DNA of 64,000 nucleotides from Aliirhizobium smilacinae. Its GTDB lineage: Bacteria; Pseudomonadota; Alphaproteobacteria; Rhizobiales; Rhizobiaceae. This document shows, in pieces, positions 34,923 to 45,238 of the stretch; position 1 is the stretch's first letter; the number at the start of each line of letters is the position of its first letter. The DNA is taken from positions 744,001-808,000 of the forward strand of contig NZ_VDMN01000002.1 of the NCBI RefSeq assembly GCF_006335145.1. Reading direction: 5' to 3'. The notes beneath the pieces are model-generated. The model worked only from the letters and a program-made list of their open reading frames with translations, was not told where the DNA came from and ran no database searches. Position numbers and translations under genes: made by a program.

Positions 34923-36041
34923 TTGAAGATCAAGTCTCTGGAACCATTCATCCTTCATCTGCCGCTGACATCGGCGTCGATCTCCGATTCGACCCACAGC
35001 ATCACCCATTGGGGTGTGGTCGGCGTGGCGATCACCACCACGGATGGGCTGACCGGTTATGGTTTTACCGGTACCCATGCGCATCTTGCGTCCGACCGGC
35101 TGATCACTGCCTGCATCCGCGACTGCTATGCCCCACTTCTGATCGGCGAGGATGCCAATGACCACCAGAGGATCTGGACAAAGCTTGCCCGGCATCCTTC
35201 GCTGCAATGGGTCGGTCGGGCCGGTATCACCCATCTTGCGCTTGCCGCGGTCGATGTCGCGATCTGGGACCTGAAGAGCAAGAAGGCCGGCCTGCCGCTC
35301 TGGTCCTATCTCGGTGGTGCCAGAACCGAACGGCTGGAGGCCTATAATACCGATATCGGCTGGCTGTCCTTCTCGCTCGACGACCTTTTGTCCGGTTCAG
35401 CCCGTGCGGTCGAGCAGGATGGTTTTACCCGGATCAAGCTGAAGGTCGGTCACGACGATCCGAATGTGGATGTTCGTCGGCTGGAATCGGTTCGCAAGCG
35501 GCTGGGAGCGGATATCCGCATCGCTATCGACGGAAACGGCAAGTGGGACCTGCCGACCTGCCAGCGTTTTTGCGAACAGGCCCGTGATCTCGATATTTAC
35601 TGGTTCGAGGAGCCGATGTGGTATGACGATGTCGAGAGCCACAGGCTGCTCGCGCGATCCTCGACCATTCCGGTGGCGCTCGGTGAGCAGCTCTATACGG
35701 TCGATGCCTTCCGCAGCTTCATCAGCGCCGGGGCGGTTGCCTATGTGCAGCCCGACGTGACGCGCCTTGGCGGTGTTACCGAATATATTCAGGTCGCCGA
35801 TCTGGCGCTGGCGCATCGCCTGCCGGTCGTGCCGCATGCCGGCGAGATGAGCCAGGTGCATGTGCATCTGAGCTATTGGCATCCGGCCTCGACAATTCTC
35901 GAATATATCCCCTGGATCAAGGATCACTTCGAGGAACCGGCGGATGTCGTCGGCGGTGTCTACAAACGGCCTGAGCAACCCGGTGCCGGGACGACAGTGC
36001 TGGCCGAAAGCTTTGCGCGGTTCGGCAAAAGTCTCGCCTGA
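34923..36041 (+). CDS. Mandelate racemase/muconate lactonizing enzyme family dehydratase
   Basis: A 372-residue enolase-superfamily enzyme acting on a sugar acid. Catalytic elements are RIKLKVGHD (KxK base), [10 protein letters not shown] (metal Asp), [11 protein letters not shown] (Glu), VALGEQLYT (Glu) and [10 protein letters not shown] (His). The start is a TTG at 34923 with GGAGGAG six bases upstream; no in-frame ATG fits the family's N-terminal [13 protein letters not shown] strand. It follows the regulator by 25 bases. The subgroup, and so the substrate, is not resolved; galactarate, tartrate or aldonate dehydration are candidates. Confidence 0.85.
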   Translation: MKIKSLEPFILHLPLTSASISDSTHSITHWGVVGVAITTTDGLTGYGFTGTHAHLASDRLITACIRDCYAPLLIGEDANDHQRIWTKLARHPSLQWVGRAGITHLALAAVDVAIWDLKSKKAGLPLWSYLGGARTERLEAYNTDIGWLSFSLDDLLSGSARAVEQDGFTRIKLKVGHDDPNVDVRRLESVRKRLGADIRIAIDGNGKWDLPTCQRFCEQARDLDIYWFEEPMWYDDVESHRLLARSSTIPVALGEQLYTVDAFRSFISAGAVAYVQPDVTRLGGVTEYIQVADLALAHRLPVVPHAGEMSQVHVHLSYWHPASTILEYIPWIKDHFEEPADVVGGVYKRPEQPGAGTTVLAESFARFGKSLA

Positions 36042-36050
36042 CAAGCAGAG

Positions 36051-36085
36051 GTCAAAAACAGATCTGCCGCCCGGAGGCGGCAGAT
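36051..36085 (-). terminator. Intrinsic terminator of dctA
   Basis: ATCTGCCGCC and GGCGGCAGAT form a perfect 10-bp stem with a 4-base loop. Read on the minus strand it is followed by CTGTTTTT, so it ends the dctA transcript 38 bases after its stop. On the plus strand the tail is G-rich, so it is a poor terminator for the dehydratase gene. Confidence 0.8.
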
Positions 36086-36123
36086 TAGGGAGGGGCTCGC
36101 GCCCCATCCAAGCCTTGGGAGGC

Positions 36124-37449
36124 TTATTCGGCCGGCTGCAACTGCGCCGTCTTGATGTCGCTGGTACGCGACGACAGGGCAGCGTCGAGCATGTCCTTGT
36201 CGAGTTCGCCTTCCCAGCGTGCGACTACGATGGTGGCGACGGCGTTGCCGACAAGGTTGGTCAGCGCGCGGCATTCCGACATGAAACGATCGATGCCGAG
36301 GATGAGCGCCATACCGGCGACCGGAACCGACGGAACGACCGAGAGCGTGGCGGCCAGCGTGATGAAGCCCGCGCCAGTAATGCCAGCAGCACCCTTGGAC
36401 GACAGCATCGCGACCAGCAACAGCAGGATCTGGTCGGTGAGCGACAGATCGATGCCGGTAGCCTGGGCGATGAACAAAGCCGCCAGCGTCATGTAGATGT
36501 TGGTGCCGTCGAGGTTGAAGGAATAACCGGTCGGAATGACCAGGCCGACAACCGAGCGCTTGCAGCCGGCACGTTCCATCTTCTGCATCAGGTTCGGCAG
36601 GGCTGCTTCCGAGGAAGACGTGCCGAGCACGAGCAGCAGTTCTTCCTTGATATAGCGGAGCAGGGCGAAGATGGAGAAGCCGTTATACTTCGCCACGGCA
36701 CCCAGCACGACCACAACGAAGAGCACTGCGGTGATGTAGAAGGTGAGGATGAGGAAGGCGAGGTTGGCGACAGAGCCAATGCCGTATTTGCCGATCGTGA
36801 AGGCCATGGCGCCGAATGCGCCGATCGGTGCGGCTTTCATCAGAATGGCGACGAGACGGAACACCGGAGCGGTAAGCGCCGTCAGGAAATCGGTGACCGG
36901 CTTGCCGCGTTCGCCGACCATGCCGAGAGCGATACCGAACAGGACCGAGAAGAACAGAACCTGGAGAATGTCGCCCTGGGCGAAAGCGCCGACGATCGTG
37001 TCCGGGATGATGTTCATTAGGAAGCCGGTGATCGTCGTCTCATGCGCCTTGGTGGCATAAGCGGCGACAGCCTTGCCATCGAGCGAGGCCGGGTCGATGT
37101 TCATGCCGGCGCCGGGCTGCAAGACGTTGCCGACGATGAGGCCGACGATGAGGGCCAGTGTCGAGAATGTCAGGAAGTAGATCATCGCCTTGCCGGCGAC
37201 GCGCCCGACCTTTTTCAGGTCCGACATGCCGGCGATGCCGGTGGCAACAGTCAGGAAGATCACCGGAGCGATAATCATCTTGACCAGCTTGATGAATGCG
37301 TCGCCAAGCGGCTTCAGGCTCGCGCCGAAATCGGGCCAGTAATGTCCGATCAGCATGCCGGCGATGATCGCGACGATGACCTGAACATAGAGGTGGCGAT
37401 AGAAGGGTAGGGGAGCACGCGGCTGCGTGGATGCGGGTACTTCAATCAT
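36124..37449 (-). CDS. dctA: C4-dicarboxylate:cation symporter DctA
   Basis: A 441-residue inner-membrane carrier for succinate, fumarate and malate, the same length as Sinorhizobium DctA. It belongs to the DAACS family: serine-rich stretch [20 protein letters not shown], the [12 protein letters not shown] motif, [14 protein letters not shown] and [31 protein letters not shown] are all present. The ATG at 37449 is chosen because GGAGG lies five bases upstream and the family begins there; sequence further upstream contains the sigma-54 promoter (37518-37533). It is divergent from dctBD, which activates it. Confidence 0.96.
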   Translation of the reverse strand: MIEVPASTQPRAPLPFYRHLYVQVIVAIIAGMLIGHYWPDFGASLKPLGDAFIKLVKMIIAPVIFLTVATGIAGMSDLKKVGRVAGKAMIYFLTFSTLALIVGLIVGNVLQPGAGMNIDPASLDGKAVAAYATKAHETTITGFLMNIIPDTIVGAFAQGDILQVLFFSVLFGIALGMVGERGKPVTDFLTALTAPVFRLVAILMKAAPIGAFGAMAFTIGKYGIGSVANLAFLILTFYITAVLFVVVVLGAVAKYNGFSIFALLRYIKEELLLVLGTSSSEAALPNLMQKMERAGCKRSVVGLVIPTGYSFNLDGTNIYMTLAALFIAQATGIDLSLTDQILLLLVAMLSSKGAAGITGAGFITLAATLSVVPSVPVAGMALILGIDRFMSECRALTNLVGNAVATIVVARWEGELDKDMLDAALSSRTSDIKTAQLQPAE

Positions 37450-37517
37450 AGTGTCCTCCATCGCGCCGCAACCAACGATCTGGCTCTTCCCGGGCGCATT
37501 GATGTCGAAACGAAGGC

Positions 37518-37533
37518 AGCAAGAGGCGTGCCA
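37518..37533 (-). promoter_or_regulatory. Sigma-54 promoter of dctA
   Basis: On the minus strand the sequence TGGCACGCCTCTTGCT matches the -24/-12 consensus TGGCAC-N5-TTGC without a mismatch. Transcription would begin near 37507, giving a leader of about 58 bases before the ATG at 37449. RpoN dependence with DctD as activator is the established arrangement for dctA. Confidence 0.92.
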
Positions 37534-37536
37534 GTT

Positions 37537-37550
37537 TGTCGCCTGCGACA
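37537..37550. promoter_or_regulatory. Palindrome adjoining the dctA sigma-54 promoter
   Basis: TGTCGC-CT-GCGACA is a perfect 6-bp inverted repeat with a 2-base centre, three bases upstream of the promoter. It is too close for a classic activator site and could bind a repressor or architectural factor. Confidence 0.4.
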
Positions 37551-37615
37551 TAAGGTCTTGATTACTATTGCTTAAATTGCGTTTAGTCATTTCTATGTTA
37601 GTATTTGAGCGATTT

Positions 37616-37646
37616 TCCGCACGGATGGATTTGCGTGTGGTGCGGA
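37616..37646. promoter_or_regulatory. Candidate upstream activator site for DctD
   Basis: TCCGCAC (37616-37622) and GTGCGGA (37640-37646) are perfect 7-bp arms about 100-130 bases upstream of the dctA -12 element, the distance at which DctD sites lie in other rhizobia. It also precedes the dctB start. Assignment to DctD is inference. Confidence 0.45.
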
Positions 37647-37665
37647 TTTATGCTCAATTGTTTTC

Positions 37666-39501
37666 GTGCCAATACGTCAAGTCATCGCTTACTCGCCGGC
37701 AATGCGCCGAACCTGGATCGTTTTCGGTCTGGTCTGTGTTGTCGCCTGCGCTGCCGTATTCTACGTCGCGGGTATTTACGGACGAGCCTCGGCCCTTTCG
37801 GCGCTGTCCATGCAGGGCCGGACAGAGGCGAGCCTGAAGGTTGCTTTGCTGCGGGCTGTTCTGGAGCGCCCGCGGGCGCTGCCTCTGCTTCTGGCGCAGG
37901 ATCGCGATGTTATGGACGCACTTTCCAGCGATGATCCGGCGGCAAGAATTGCCCTCAGTCGCAAACTGGAGAACCTGATCGATCCGACAAAGGCTGCGGT
38001 GATTTATGTCGTCGCGGCTGATGGTATCGCGGTCTCGGCCAGCAACTGGCGCGAAGAAAAAAGCTTTGTCGGCAACGATTACACGTTCCGCAGCTATTTT
38101 TCCCGCGGCATGTCCGAAGGCGGCGCGGAGCATTTTGCGCTTGGTTCCGTCAGCAATCGACCGGGACTCTATATCTCCTACCGGGTCGGCCCTGCGGACA
38201 AGCCGCTCGGCGTCGTCGTGGCCAAGATGGAATTCGACCAGCTGGAGGCCGATTGGCGCGATACGCAACGGCCATCCTTCGTGACCGACGACAATCATGT
38301 CGTACTGGTCACGACCATACCGTCCTGGCGTTTCATGACCACCGAGCCGCTAGCGCAATCGAGCCTGTCGTCCATTCGCGAAAGTCTGCAGTTCGGTGAC
38401 GCCCCTCTTCTGCCCTTGCCGATGACAAGGCTTGAGACACTGGCACCGGATGCCGACATTATAAGGGTGCTGCTTCCGGGCGGTGGGCAAATCCGTTATC
38501 TGCAGATATCGGTGCCGGTCGTCTCGACAGGCTGGCATTTCCAGTATCTGCTGCCGATCGACGGTCCGGTTGCGGCCGATATGCGCGAATTCCGGCTGAT
38601 CGGTGCATTGGCGCTTTTTGTGCTGTTGGCCGTTGCGGCCGTCTGGATACGCCGTCGGCAGATGGCGCAGATGATGATCGTGCGGGCCCAAGCTGCCCGT
38701 GAAGAACTCGAGCGACGTGTCGACGAACGGACGCGCGATCTCAGCCTGACACGCGACAACCTGCAGGCGGAGATTTCCACTCGAAAATCGACCGAGGTCA
38801 AGCTGCAGGCGGTGCAGCAGGACCTGGTTCAGGCCAACCGGCTGGCTATCCTGGGACAGGTTGCCGCCGGCGTCGCACACGAAATCAATCAGCCGGTTGC
38901 CACCATTCGTGCCTATGCCGACAATTCCAAGGTTTTCCTTGAACGGCAGCAGATACAGCCGGTGAAGGAAAATCTCGATCTCATCGCCACGCTCACCGAC
39001 CGGATCGGTGCCATCACCGACGATCTCAAGGCGCTGGCGCGCCGCGGCCGCACTGGAGCCGAGCCCGTATCGCTTGGCGAAGTGTTCGAAGGCGCCGTCA
39101 TGCTGTTGAAAAGCCGGTTCACCGGGTCGCTGGACATGCTCGATATCGAGCCGATCGCGGAGGATCTGGAGGTTAAGGGGAGTCGCTTGAGGCTGGAGCA
39201 GGTATTCATCAATCTGTTGCAGAACGCGCTTGAAGCGGTCGAAGGGCGTGAAACGGGGCGGGTTTCCGTTTCGACACTTGTGACGGGCGAGACGGTCACA
39301 ATCAGCGTTGCCGATAACGGTCCGGGCATCGCGCCCGACATTCTGGCGGAACTGTTCCAGCCGTTCAACTCGTCGAAAGACAAGGGTCTGGGCCTCGGCC
39401 TGGTCATCTGCAAGGACATCGTGGCGGACTACGGCGGCCAGCTTGATGTGAAAACCGGCGAGACCGGGACACGATTTACCGTTCATCTGAAGAGGGCCTG
39501 A
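37666..39501 (+). CDS. dctB: C4-dicarboxylate sensor histidine kinase DctB
   Basis: A 611-residue membrane sensor kinase (family about 620). It has a first membrane span near residues 16-38, a periplasmic sensor domain of about 270 residues with YRVGPADKPLGVVVAKMEFDQLE, and a second span near 320-340 (LIGALALFVLLAVAAVWI). A coiled linker and the kinase core follow: H box with His405 (GVAHEINQP), N box FINLLQNALEAVEG, and G boxes DNGPGIAPDI and GLGLGLVICKDI. The GTG at 37666 gives the family length; an ATG at 37702 is an alternative. Three bases precede dctD. Confidence 0.94.
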   Translation: MPIRQVIAYSPAMRRTWIVFGLVCVVACAAVFYVAGIYGRASALSALSMQGRTEASLKVALLRAVLERPRALPLLLAQDRDVMDALSSDDPAARIALSRKLENLIDPTKAAVIYVVAADGIAVSASNWREEKSFVGNDYTFRSYFSRGMSEGGAEHFALGSVSNRPGLYISYRVGPADKPLGVVVAKMEFDQLEADWRDTQRPSFVTDDNHVVLVTTIPSWRFMTTEPLAQSSLSSIRESLQFGDAPLLPLPMTRLETLAPDADIIRVLLPGGGQIRYLQISVPVVSTGWHFQYLLPIDGPVAADMREFRLIGALALFVLLAVAAVWIRRRQMAQMMIVRAQAAREELERRVDERTRDLSLTRDNLQAEISTRKSTEVKLQAVQQDLVQANRLAILGQVAAGVAHEINQPVATIRAYADNSKVFLERQQIQPVKENLDLIATLTDRIGAITDDLKALARRGRTGAEPVSLGEVFEGAVMLLKSRFTGSLDMLDIEPIAEDLEVKGSRLRLEQVFINLLQNALEAVEGRETGRVSVSTLVTGETVTISVADNGPGIAPDILAELFQPFNSSKDKGLGLGLVICKDIVADYGGQLDVKTGETGTRFTVHLKRA

Positions 39502-39504
39502 GCA

Positions 39505-40851
39505 ATGGCTGCACCCGCGTCTGTTTTTCTCATTGATGACGACAAGGATCTCCTCAAGGCGACGGCCCAGACATTGAGTCTTGCCGGTTTCGACGTTCGG
39601 CCGTTTTCGACCGGCAAGGAAGCGCTGTCCCAGCTCGACGACAGTTTTCCGGGTGTGGTCGTCTCGGATATCCGCATGCCCGGACTGGACGGATTGCAGC
39701 TGTTCGATCGGATTTCAGGTTTTGATCGCGAGTTGCCGGTCATTCTGATAACCGGTCACGGCGACATACCGATGGCGGTCAAGGCGATCCAGAGCGGGGT
39801 CTACGACTTCCTCGCAAAGCCGTTTGCAGCCGAGCGATTGATCCAATGCGTCAGGCATGCGGCGGAAAAGCGCGGTCTCGTGATGGAGAACCGGCGGCTG
39901 AGGGCGGTGGGGTCGGAGGCCGATGATGGTCTGCCGCTGATCGGCCAGACGCCGGTCATGGAGCGGTTGCGCCATATGCTGCGCCAGATCGCCAGTACAG
40001 ATGTCGACGTGCTGGTGACGGGGGAAACGGGTAGCGGTAAGGAGGTCGTGGCGAGCATTCTTCATTCATGGAGCAGACGATCGACCGGCAACTTCGTCGC
40101 GCTGAACTGCGGCGCGCTTCCTGAACAGGTGATCGAGAGCGAACTTTTCGGTCATGAGGCCGGTGCCTTTACCGGTGCGCAGAAGAAGCGCGTCGGGCGG
40201 ATAGAGCATTCGAGCGGTGGGACGCTGTTCCTCGACGAGATCGAGAGCATGCCGCTTTCCACCCAGGTGCAGATGCTGCGGGTTCTGGAAATGCGCGAGG
40301 TCACGCCGCTCGGCACCAATGAGGTGCGACCCGTGGATCTGCGCGTCGTGGCTGCCTCCAAGGTCGATCTCGGCCATCCGGATCAAAGATCCATCTTTCG
40401 CGAAGATCTTTATTACCGGCTGAACGTGGTGACGTTGACAATCCCGCCGCTGAGGGAGCGACGGGACGATATTCCGCTTCTGTTCAATTATTTTGTCAGA
40501 AAGGCCGGGCGACGGTTTGATCGTGAGGTTCCCGACCTGCCGCGCGCTGTCGTCGATCACCTGAGGGATCATTCGTGGCCGGGCAACGTCCGCGAGCTTT
40601 CTCATTATGCCGAAAGATTCGTGCTCGGCCTTGAACCGTCCATAGCGGCGCCGCGCACCGATTCTGCCAATGGCGCCGGTCTGCCGGAGCGTCTGGAGCG
40701 CTACGAAGCGGATATCATCCGCGAAACGCTGATCGAATTCGGCGGCGACGTGCAGCAGACAATCGCAGCGCTCGGTATTCCGCGCAAGACATTTTATGAC
40801 AAGCTTCAGCGTCATGGAATCGTTCGTATAGACTACGCCGAACGGCGCTGA
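39505..40851 (+). CDS. dctD: C4-dicarboxylate response regulator DctD (sigma-54 activator)
   Basis: A 448-residue NtrC-family activator. The receiver has Asp11/Asp12 and the phospho-acceptor Asp55 ([10 protein letters not shown]). The AAA+ domain carries Walker A GETGSGKE, the sigma-54-contacting loop GAFTGA and Walker [10 protein letters not shown]. The C-terminal Fis-type helix-turn-helix reads [22 protein letters not shown]. Phosphorylated by DctB, it would drive dctA from the promoter at 37518-37533. Confidence 0.95.
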   Translation: MAAPASVFLIDDDKDLLKATAQTLSLAGFDVRPFSTGKEALSQLDDSFPGVVVSDIRMPGLDGLQLFDRISGFDRELPVILITGHGDIPMAVKAIQSGVYDFLAKPFAAERLIQCVRHAAEKRGLVMENRRLRAVGSEADDGLPLIGQTPVMERLRHMLRQIASTDVDVLVTGETGSGKEVVASILHSWSRRSTGNFVALNCGALPEQVIESELFGHEAGAFTGAQKKRVGRIEHSSGGTLFLDEIESMPLSTQVQMLRVLEMREVTPLGTNEVRPVDLRVVAASKVDLGHPDQRSIFREDLYYRLNVVTLTIPPLRERRDDIPLLFNYFVRKAGRRFDREVPDLPRAVVDHLRDHSWPGNVRELSHYAERFVLGLEPSIAAPRTDSANGAGLPERLERYEADIIRETLIEFGGDVQQTIAALGIPRKTFYDKLQRHGIVRIDYAERR

Positions 40852-40894
40852 AGCCGCTGTAAATGCAAGGATTTCTCTGGCTCGTATTGCGGCT

Positions 40895-40916
40895 CGAAGA
40901 TGAGTGGTCATCTTCG
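40895..40916. other. Hairpin downstream of dctD
   Basis: CGAAGATGA and TCATCTTCG form a perfect 9-bp stem with the loop GTGG, 43 bases after the dctD stop. The tail (CTCGTTCT) is a weak T-run, so termination of dctBD is possible but not certain. Confidence 0.45.
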
Positions 40917-40994
40917 CTCGTTCTAAAATGATGCGGAAAAGACGGTTCTCGGAAACACCTGGTTAAGGTTTTCTTTTTATTAACAGAGACCGGT

Positions 40995-43547
40995 GTGATC
41001 ACGTTATTTGATGGTTTCGCGTACATGCATTTTCCGCCTTCCCGCAAAGACATTTCCCCAAGCGAAAACGCGAATTGGAGCGACGAACAGGAGTTCGTGG
41101 CGGCCAATGACGCGGAGCAGCCTCTGCCGTTACCGGAGCCCATCCCGGCGGTCGAGCTCGACCCCGAAAAGCTTCCGACCTGGCAGCGTGCGTTCATTCT
41201 TGCGCCCAATGTGCGTTTCACCCGCACGCCGGGCCGCAGCCCCGCCAGACCGGAATCGGAAACGGACGATGCGGCAGAAGATGCCGGTCATGTGGGCGGC
41301 CTGACCTCCGTACACGCGCCGCAGCCGGTCGCTGTCCCCGTCAGCAAGGGCCATCCGGCTCCACACCATGTAAATACAGGCTCCCAAGTGAATAATCTCC
41401 AGCGCCGGATCGGCAAGGCTTTCGCGCCAGCGGCTTCCGTCTCGCAGCCGATCGAGGCAGCCATTCAACGGGTTGTCGAGCAGCCGATATATCGTCAGTC
41501 GAGTGTTACAGCCGCAGTGCTGCCAGAAATTGTACCCGTTGCAAACGCACCGGTTCGTCGCGCGACGTCCATTCCGGATCATCTCATTTGGGAGATGATG
41601 AGCCTGGGTGCTTCGGAAAACGTCGAGCAGAAAGCTTCGCCGCGGGTTCTTCCGGCCGTCCAGCCCTTGCCGAAGCCGGTTTCCGCCGCACTTAAGCCGA
41701 CCGTCACCCGCTTCGTGCCGCCTGCGCCAATGCCGGCCGTCGTTGCGGCCGCGCCGGTGATCGTGCCCGTCGTTCACGAAGCTCCGTCGGCCATCGACCT
41801 TTATCGCCAGATCGCGATCAGGCAAATCGCGCCGGCACAGACGACCATCGAGCCGCTGTCTGTGCCGTTTATCGATGCTGCCGCCTATGTTACGCCAGCC
41901 GAAGCTGTGGTTGAACAATCCGTAGCGGCTATCGAGCCGATCGAGATCCAGCCTGCCGCACCGGTGGTTGCCCGCAAGCCGCGCGTCCTGCAGTTCGCCG
42001 ATGACTACACGTTCCCGGAAATCGATCTGCTGCAGCCGCCGGCCCCGCTCGAAGAAGAAACGATGAGCCAGGAGGCGCTCGAACAGAGCGCCGGGCTTCT
42101 CGAAAGCATTCTCGAAGATTTCGGCGTCAAGGGCGAGATCATCGATGTTCGTCCCGGTCCGGTCGTAACACTTTACGAATTTGCTCCGGCACCAGGCGTA
42201 AAGTCCTCGCGCGTGATGAACCTGTCGGACGATATCGCCCGTTCCATGTCGGCGCTGTCTGCCCGTGTTGCCGTTATTCCCGGCCGCAACGTCATCGGCA
42301 TCGAACTGCCGAATGTGGTGCGCGAGACCGTCTATCTGCGCGAACTGGTCGAGAGCAATTCCTATATCGGCACCGACTACCGCCTGCCGCTCTGCCTCGG
42401 CAAGACGATCGGCGGTGAGCCGGTCATCGCCGAACTCGCAAAGATGCCACATCTTCTTGTCGCCGGCACCACCGGTTCGGGCAAGTCGGTCGCCATCAAT
42501 ACGATGATCCTGTCGCTGCTCTACCATCTTCGCCCGGAAGAATGCCGGTTGATCATGGTCGATCCTAAGATGCTGGAGCTTTCCGTCTATGACGGTATTC
42601 CGCATCTGCTGACGCCTGTCGTTACCGACCCGAAGAAGGCGGTTCTGGCGCTGAAATGGGCCGTGCGCGAGATGGAAGAGCGCTACCGTAAGATGTCGCG
42701 TCTCAATGTCCGCAATATCGACGGCTTCAACGCCCGCGTCTCCGAAGCGCGCAATCGTAATGAAACGATCATGATCAACGTGCCGGTCGGCTTCGACCGC
42801 AGCACCGGCGAGCAGATCTTCGAGGAACAGGCGCTCGACCTGACGGCGCTGCCCTATATCGTCGTCATCATCGACGAAATGGCCGATCTTATGATGGTTG
42901 CCGGCAAGGAGATCGAAGGCGCCGTACAGCGCCTGGCGCAGATGGCGCGTGCCGCAGGCATCCACCTGATCATGGCGACCCAGCGTCCCTCCGTCGACGT
43001 CATCACCGGCACGATCAAGGCAAACTTCCCGACCCGCATCTCCTTCCAGGTGACGTCGAAGATCGACAGCCGCACCATTCTCGGCGAACAGGGTGCCGAA
43101 CACCTTCTCGGCCAAGGCGACATGCTGCACATGAAGGGTGGCGGACGGATCTCCCGTGTCCATGGTCCCTTCGTCTCGGATTACGAGGTGGAGAAGGTCG
43201 TCGCGCATCTGAAGACCCAGGGCCAGCCATCCTATCTCGGCAGCGTCACTGAGGATGAGGAAGACGACGGTATCGAGGAAGAAGAGGATGTAGCCGTCTT
43301 CGACCAGAGCTCGATGGGTGCCGAAGACAATGGCGACGATCTTTATGAGCGTGCCGTCAAGATCGTCCAGCGCGACAAGAAATGCTCGACCTCCTATATC
43401 CAGCGCCGCCTGTCTATCGGCTACAACCGTGCCGCCTCGCTGGTGGAGCGGATGGAAAAAGAAGGCCTTGTTGGCGCCCCCAACCATGTCGGCAAGCGCG
43501 AGATCCTTGGTCCGCAGCAGGTACAGCCGCGCTCCGGCGAGGAGTGA
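40995..43547 (+). CDS. ftsK: FtsK-family DNA translocase lacking N-terminal membrane segments
   Basis: An 850-residue DNA pump. Residues 1-345 are hydrophilic and then Pro/Ala/Val-rich, with no hydrophobic run long enough for the four membrane spans of canonical FtsK. The motor begins near 365 (alpha/beta domains, [20 protein letters not shown]) with Walker A GTTGSGKS near 490, Walker [12 protein letters not shown] and [12 protein letters not shown]. The C-terminal winged gamma domain, which reads polarity sequences, is complete ([24 protein letters not shown]). It starts at GTG 40995 with AGAGA upstream; ATG 41025 is an alternative. Probably a second, soluble FtsK paralogue. Confidence 0.92.
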   Translation: MITLFDGFAYMHFPPSRKDISPSENANWSDEQEFVAANDAEQPLPLPEPIPAVELDPEKLPTWQRAFILAPNVRFTRTPGRSPARPESETDDAAEDAGHVGGLTSVHAPQPVAVPVSKGHPAPHHVNTGSQVNNLQRRIGKAFAPAASVSQPIEAAIQRVVEQPIYRQSSVTAAVLPEIVPVANAPVRRATSIPDHLIWEMMSLGASENVEQKASPRVLPAVQPLPKPVSAALKPTVTRFVPPAPMPAVVAAAPVIVPVVHEAPSAIDLYRQIAIRQIAPAQTTIEPLSVPFIDAAAYVTPAEAVVEQSVAAIEPIEIQPAAPVVARKPRVLQFADDYTFPEIDLLQPPAPLEEETMSQEALEQSAGLLESILEDFGVKGEIIDVRPGPVVTLYEFAPAPGVKSSRVMNLSDDIARSMSALSARVAVIPGRNVIGIELPNVVRETVYLRELVESNSYIGTDYRLPLCLGKTIGGEPVIAELAKMPHLLVAGTTGSGKSVAINTMILSLLYHLRPEECRLIMVDPKMLELSVYDGIPHLLTPVVTDPKKAVLALKWAVREMEERYRKMSRLNVRNIDGFNARVSEARNRNETIMINVPVGFDRSTGEQIFEEQALDLTALPYIVVIIDEMADLMMVAGKEIEGAVQRLAQMARAAGIHLIMATQRPSVDVITGTIKANFPTRISFQVTSKIDSRTILGEQGAEHLLGQGDMLHMKGGGRISRVHGPFVSDYEVEKVVAHLKTQGQPSYLGSVTEDEEDDGIEEEEDVAVFDQSSMGAEDNGDDLYERAVKIVQRDKKCSTSYIQRRLSIGYNRAASLVERMEKEGLVGAPNHVGKREILGPQQVQPRSGEE

Positions 43548-43559
43548 TAGCCATCGGAG

Positions 43560-43575
43560 AGCCGCCTAGGCGGCT
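43560..43575. terminator. Palindromic hairpin between ftsK and yehW
   Basis: AGCCGCCTAGGCGGCT is a perfect 16-base palindrome that folds into a 6-bp stem with a 4-base loop, followed by TTTCC on the plus strand. It overlaps the yehW stop codon and lies 12 bases after ftsK, a compact shared terminator for convergent genes. Confidence 0.5.
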
Positions 43576-44303
43576 TTCCATTTCATCAGCGATCGTTCGA
43601 GCATCGACAAAAGATCGAAGACGAGGATCGCAAGGGCGGCGACGAGGAGCGCTCCCTGCAGGATGAAGGCAAGATTGTTGGAATTCAGTCCGGCAATGAT
43701 GACTTCACCCAGCGTCTTGGCTGCGACCGTCGAACCGATCGTTGCCGTGCCGAACCCGATCACCGTGGATATCTTGATGCCACCGACGATCATCGGCAGG
43801 CTGAGTGGCAATTCCACCTGCCAAAACGTCTGGAGCGCGGTCATGCCGTTACCCTTTGCTGCGTCGGAGATCGCCCGCGGCACCGTCGTCAGGGCCGTCA
43901 TTGTGTTCTCGAACACGGGCAGCAGGGCGTAGAGAAACAGCGCGACCAGCGTCGGCCCGTTGCCGAAGCCCATGGCGGGAACGGCAAGTGCCAGCACCGC
44001 GACCGGCGGGAAGGTCTGGCCGATATTGACCACCGTTCGGGCAAGCGGCAGGAATTCAGCTCCGAATGGCCGGGTGACGAGAATAGCGAGCGCAACGGCA
44101 ACGATCGTCGCGGCGCAGGTCGCGAAAAATACCATCCTCACATGCAGAAGCGTCAGCGATGCAAGGCTTCCCTGGTTGTAGATCGCCGGGGCATTGGCCT
44201 GCACCAGAGGCTTGAACAGGAATTCGAAGCTTTCGGGCGAAACCAGAAAAGCGATCAACAGAGAGAGGAGAATGAGACGGGGGATAAGCGGCCAAAACTT
44301 CAT
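43566..44303 (-). CDS. yehW: Osmoprotectant ABC transporter permease YehW
   Basis: A 245-residue permease of the OpuBB/YehW type with about six spans. The coupling loop AISDAAKGNGMTALQTFWQVELPLSLPMIVGGIKIS and the following VIGFGTATIGSTVAAKTLGEVIIAGL are family features. The start at 44303 overlaps the ATPase stop (ATGA). It is last in an osmF-yehY-yehX-yehW operon with the same gene order as E. coli. Confidence 0.9.
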   Translation of the reverse strand: MKFWPLIPRLILLSLLIAFLVSPESFEFLFKPLVQANAPAIYNQGSLASLTLLHVRMVFFATCAATIVAVALAILVTRPFGAEFLPLARTVVNIGQTFPPVAVLALAVPAMGFGNGPTLVALFLYALLPVFENTMTALTTVPRAISDAAKGNGMTALQTFWQVELPLSLPMIVGGIKISTVIGFGTATIGSTVAAKTLGEVIIAGLNSNNLAFILQGALLVAALAILVFDLLSMLERSLMKWKAA

Positions 44304-45238
44304 TGTGGTCTGATCGCCTGACCGAGCAATGTTTCGAGACGGACGCGGCCAAGCTTCGCCCCATCTTCGGCCGTCACGGGCAGGACCTGCGCACCGGCCC
44401 ACATCAATGCGGCAAGCGCCTCCTGTTGGGTCTTGTCGATGCCGATCGGCTCGCCGGGTGCGTCGCCCGGTTCAACGACAGAAGCGATCGTGCCGAGCGA
44501 CAATAGCCGGAAAGGGCGGTCGAATGTGCCGACAAGTCCTTCGACGAATGGCGTTGCCGGTGTTTTGAGGAGATCGATGGGATGCCCGTATTGCAGGAGT
44601 TTTCCCTTGTCCATGACGGCGATGGTGTCGCCAAGATGGAAGGCTTCGTTGATATCGTGGGTTACGATCACGATGGTGGTGCCGAACCGTTTCTGGATTG
44701 CCAGCAGCTCGTCCTGGGCGGTGCCCCGGAGGACGGGGTCGAGCGCGCCGAAGGGCTCGTCCATCAGAAGGATTTTTGGCTCGGCCGCAAGTGCGCGGGC
44801 GACACCGACACGTTGCTGCTGTCCGCCCGAAAGCTGATGCGGATAACGGTCGGCATAAAGAGCGGGATCGAGCTGGAAGAGGGTCAGCAGTTCCGCAACC
44901 TTGGCATCGATACGTGACCTTTCCCATTTCAGCAGCCGTGGAACCGTGGCGATGTTCTCCGCTACCGTGCGATGGGGAAACAGGCCGTGGCCCTGGATTG
45001 CGTAACCGATCCGACGGCGCAGCTCGTGACCCGGAATGCCGCGCGTATCTTCCCCGCCGATCAGGATCGCGCCTTCGTCCTGCGAGACGAGCTGATTGAT
45101 CATGCGCAGCAGCGTCGTCTTGCCTGATCCAGATGTGCCGACCAGGACGGCGATCGAACCCTCGGGAACCGAAAAACTGACGGCATCAACGACGGCCTTG
45201 CCGCCATATCGCTTTGTCACGGACTGGATGTCGATCAT
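44300..45238 (-). CDS. yehX: Osmoprotectant ABC transporter ATP-binding protein YehX
   Basis: A 312-residue OpuCA/YehX-type ATPase: Walker A GTSGSGKT, the YAIQGHGLFPHRTVAENIATVP Q-loop segment, signature LSGGQQQRVGVARAL and Walker B LLMDEPFGALDP. The last 60 residues hold a partial CBS-like region (VLPVTAEDGAKLGRV). It overlaps both flanking permease genes by 4 bases. Confidence 0.92.
   Translation of the reverse strand: MIDIQSVTKRYGGKAVVDAVSFSVPEGSIAVLVGTSGSGKTTLLRMINQLVSQDEGAILIGGEDTRGIPGHELRRRIGYAIQGHGLFPHRTVAENIATVPRLLKWERSRIDAKVAELLTLFQLDPALYADRYPHQLSGGQQQRVGVARALAAEPKILLMDEPFGALDPVLRGTAQDELLAIQKRFGTTIVIVTHDINEAFHLGDTIAVMDKGKLLQYGHPIDLLKTPATPFVEGLVGTFDRPFRLLSLGTIASVVEPGDAPGEPIGIDKTQQEALAALMWAGAQVLPVTAEDGAKLGRVRLETLLGQAIRPQ

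Noticed and set aside
41130..43487. A very long minus-strand open frame (785 codons) opposite ftsK
   Set aside because: Its product is rich in His, Asp, Arg and Gly with no domain resemblance, and it mirrors the high-GC codon use of ftsK. The ftsK frame has full motor and gamma-domain motifs.
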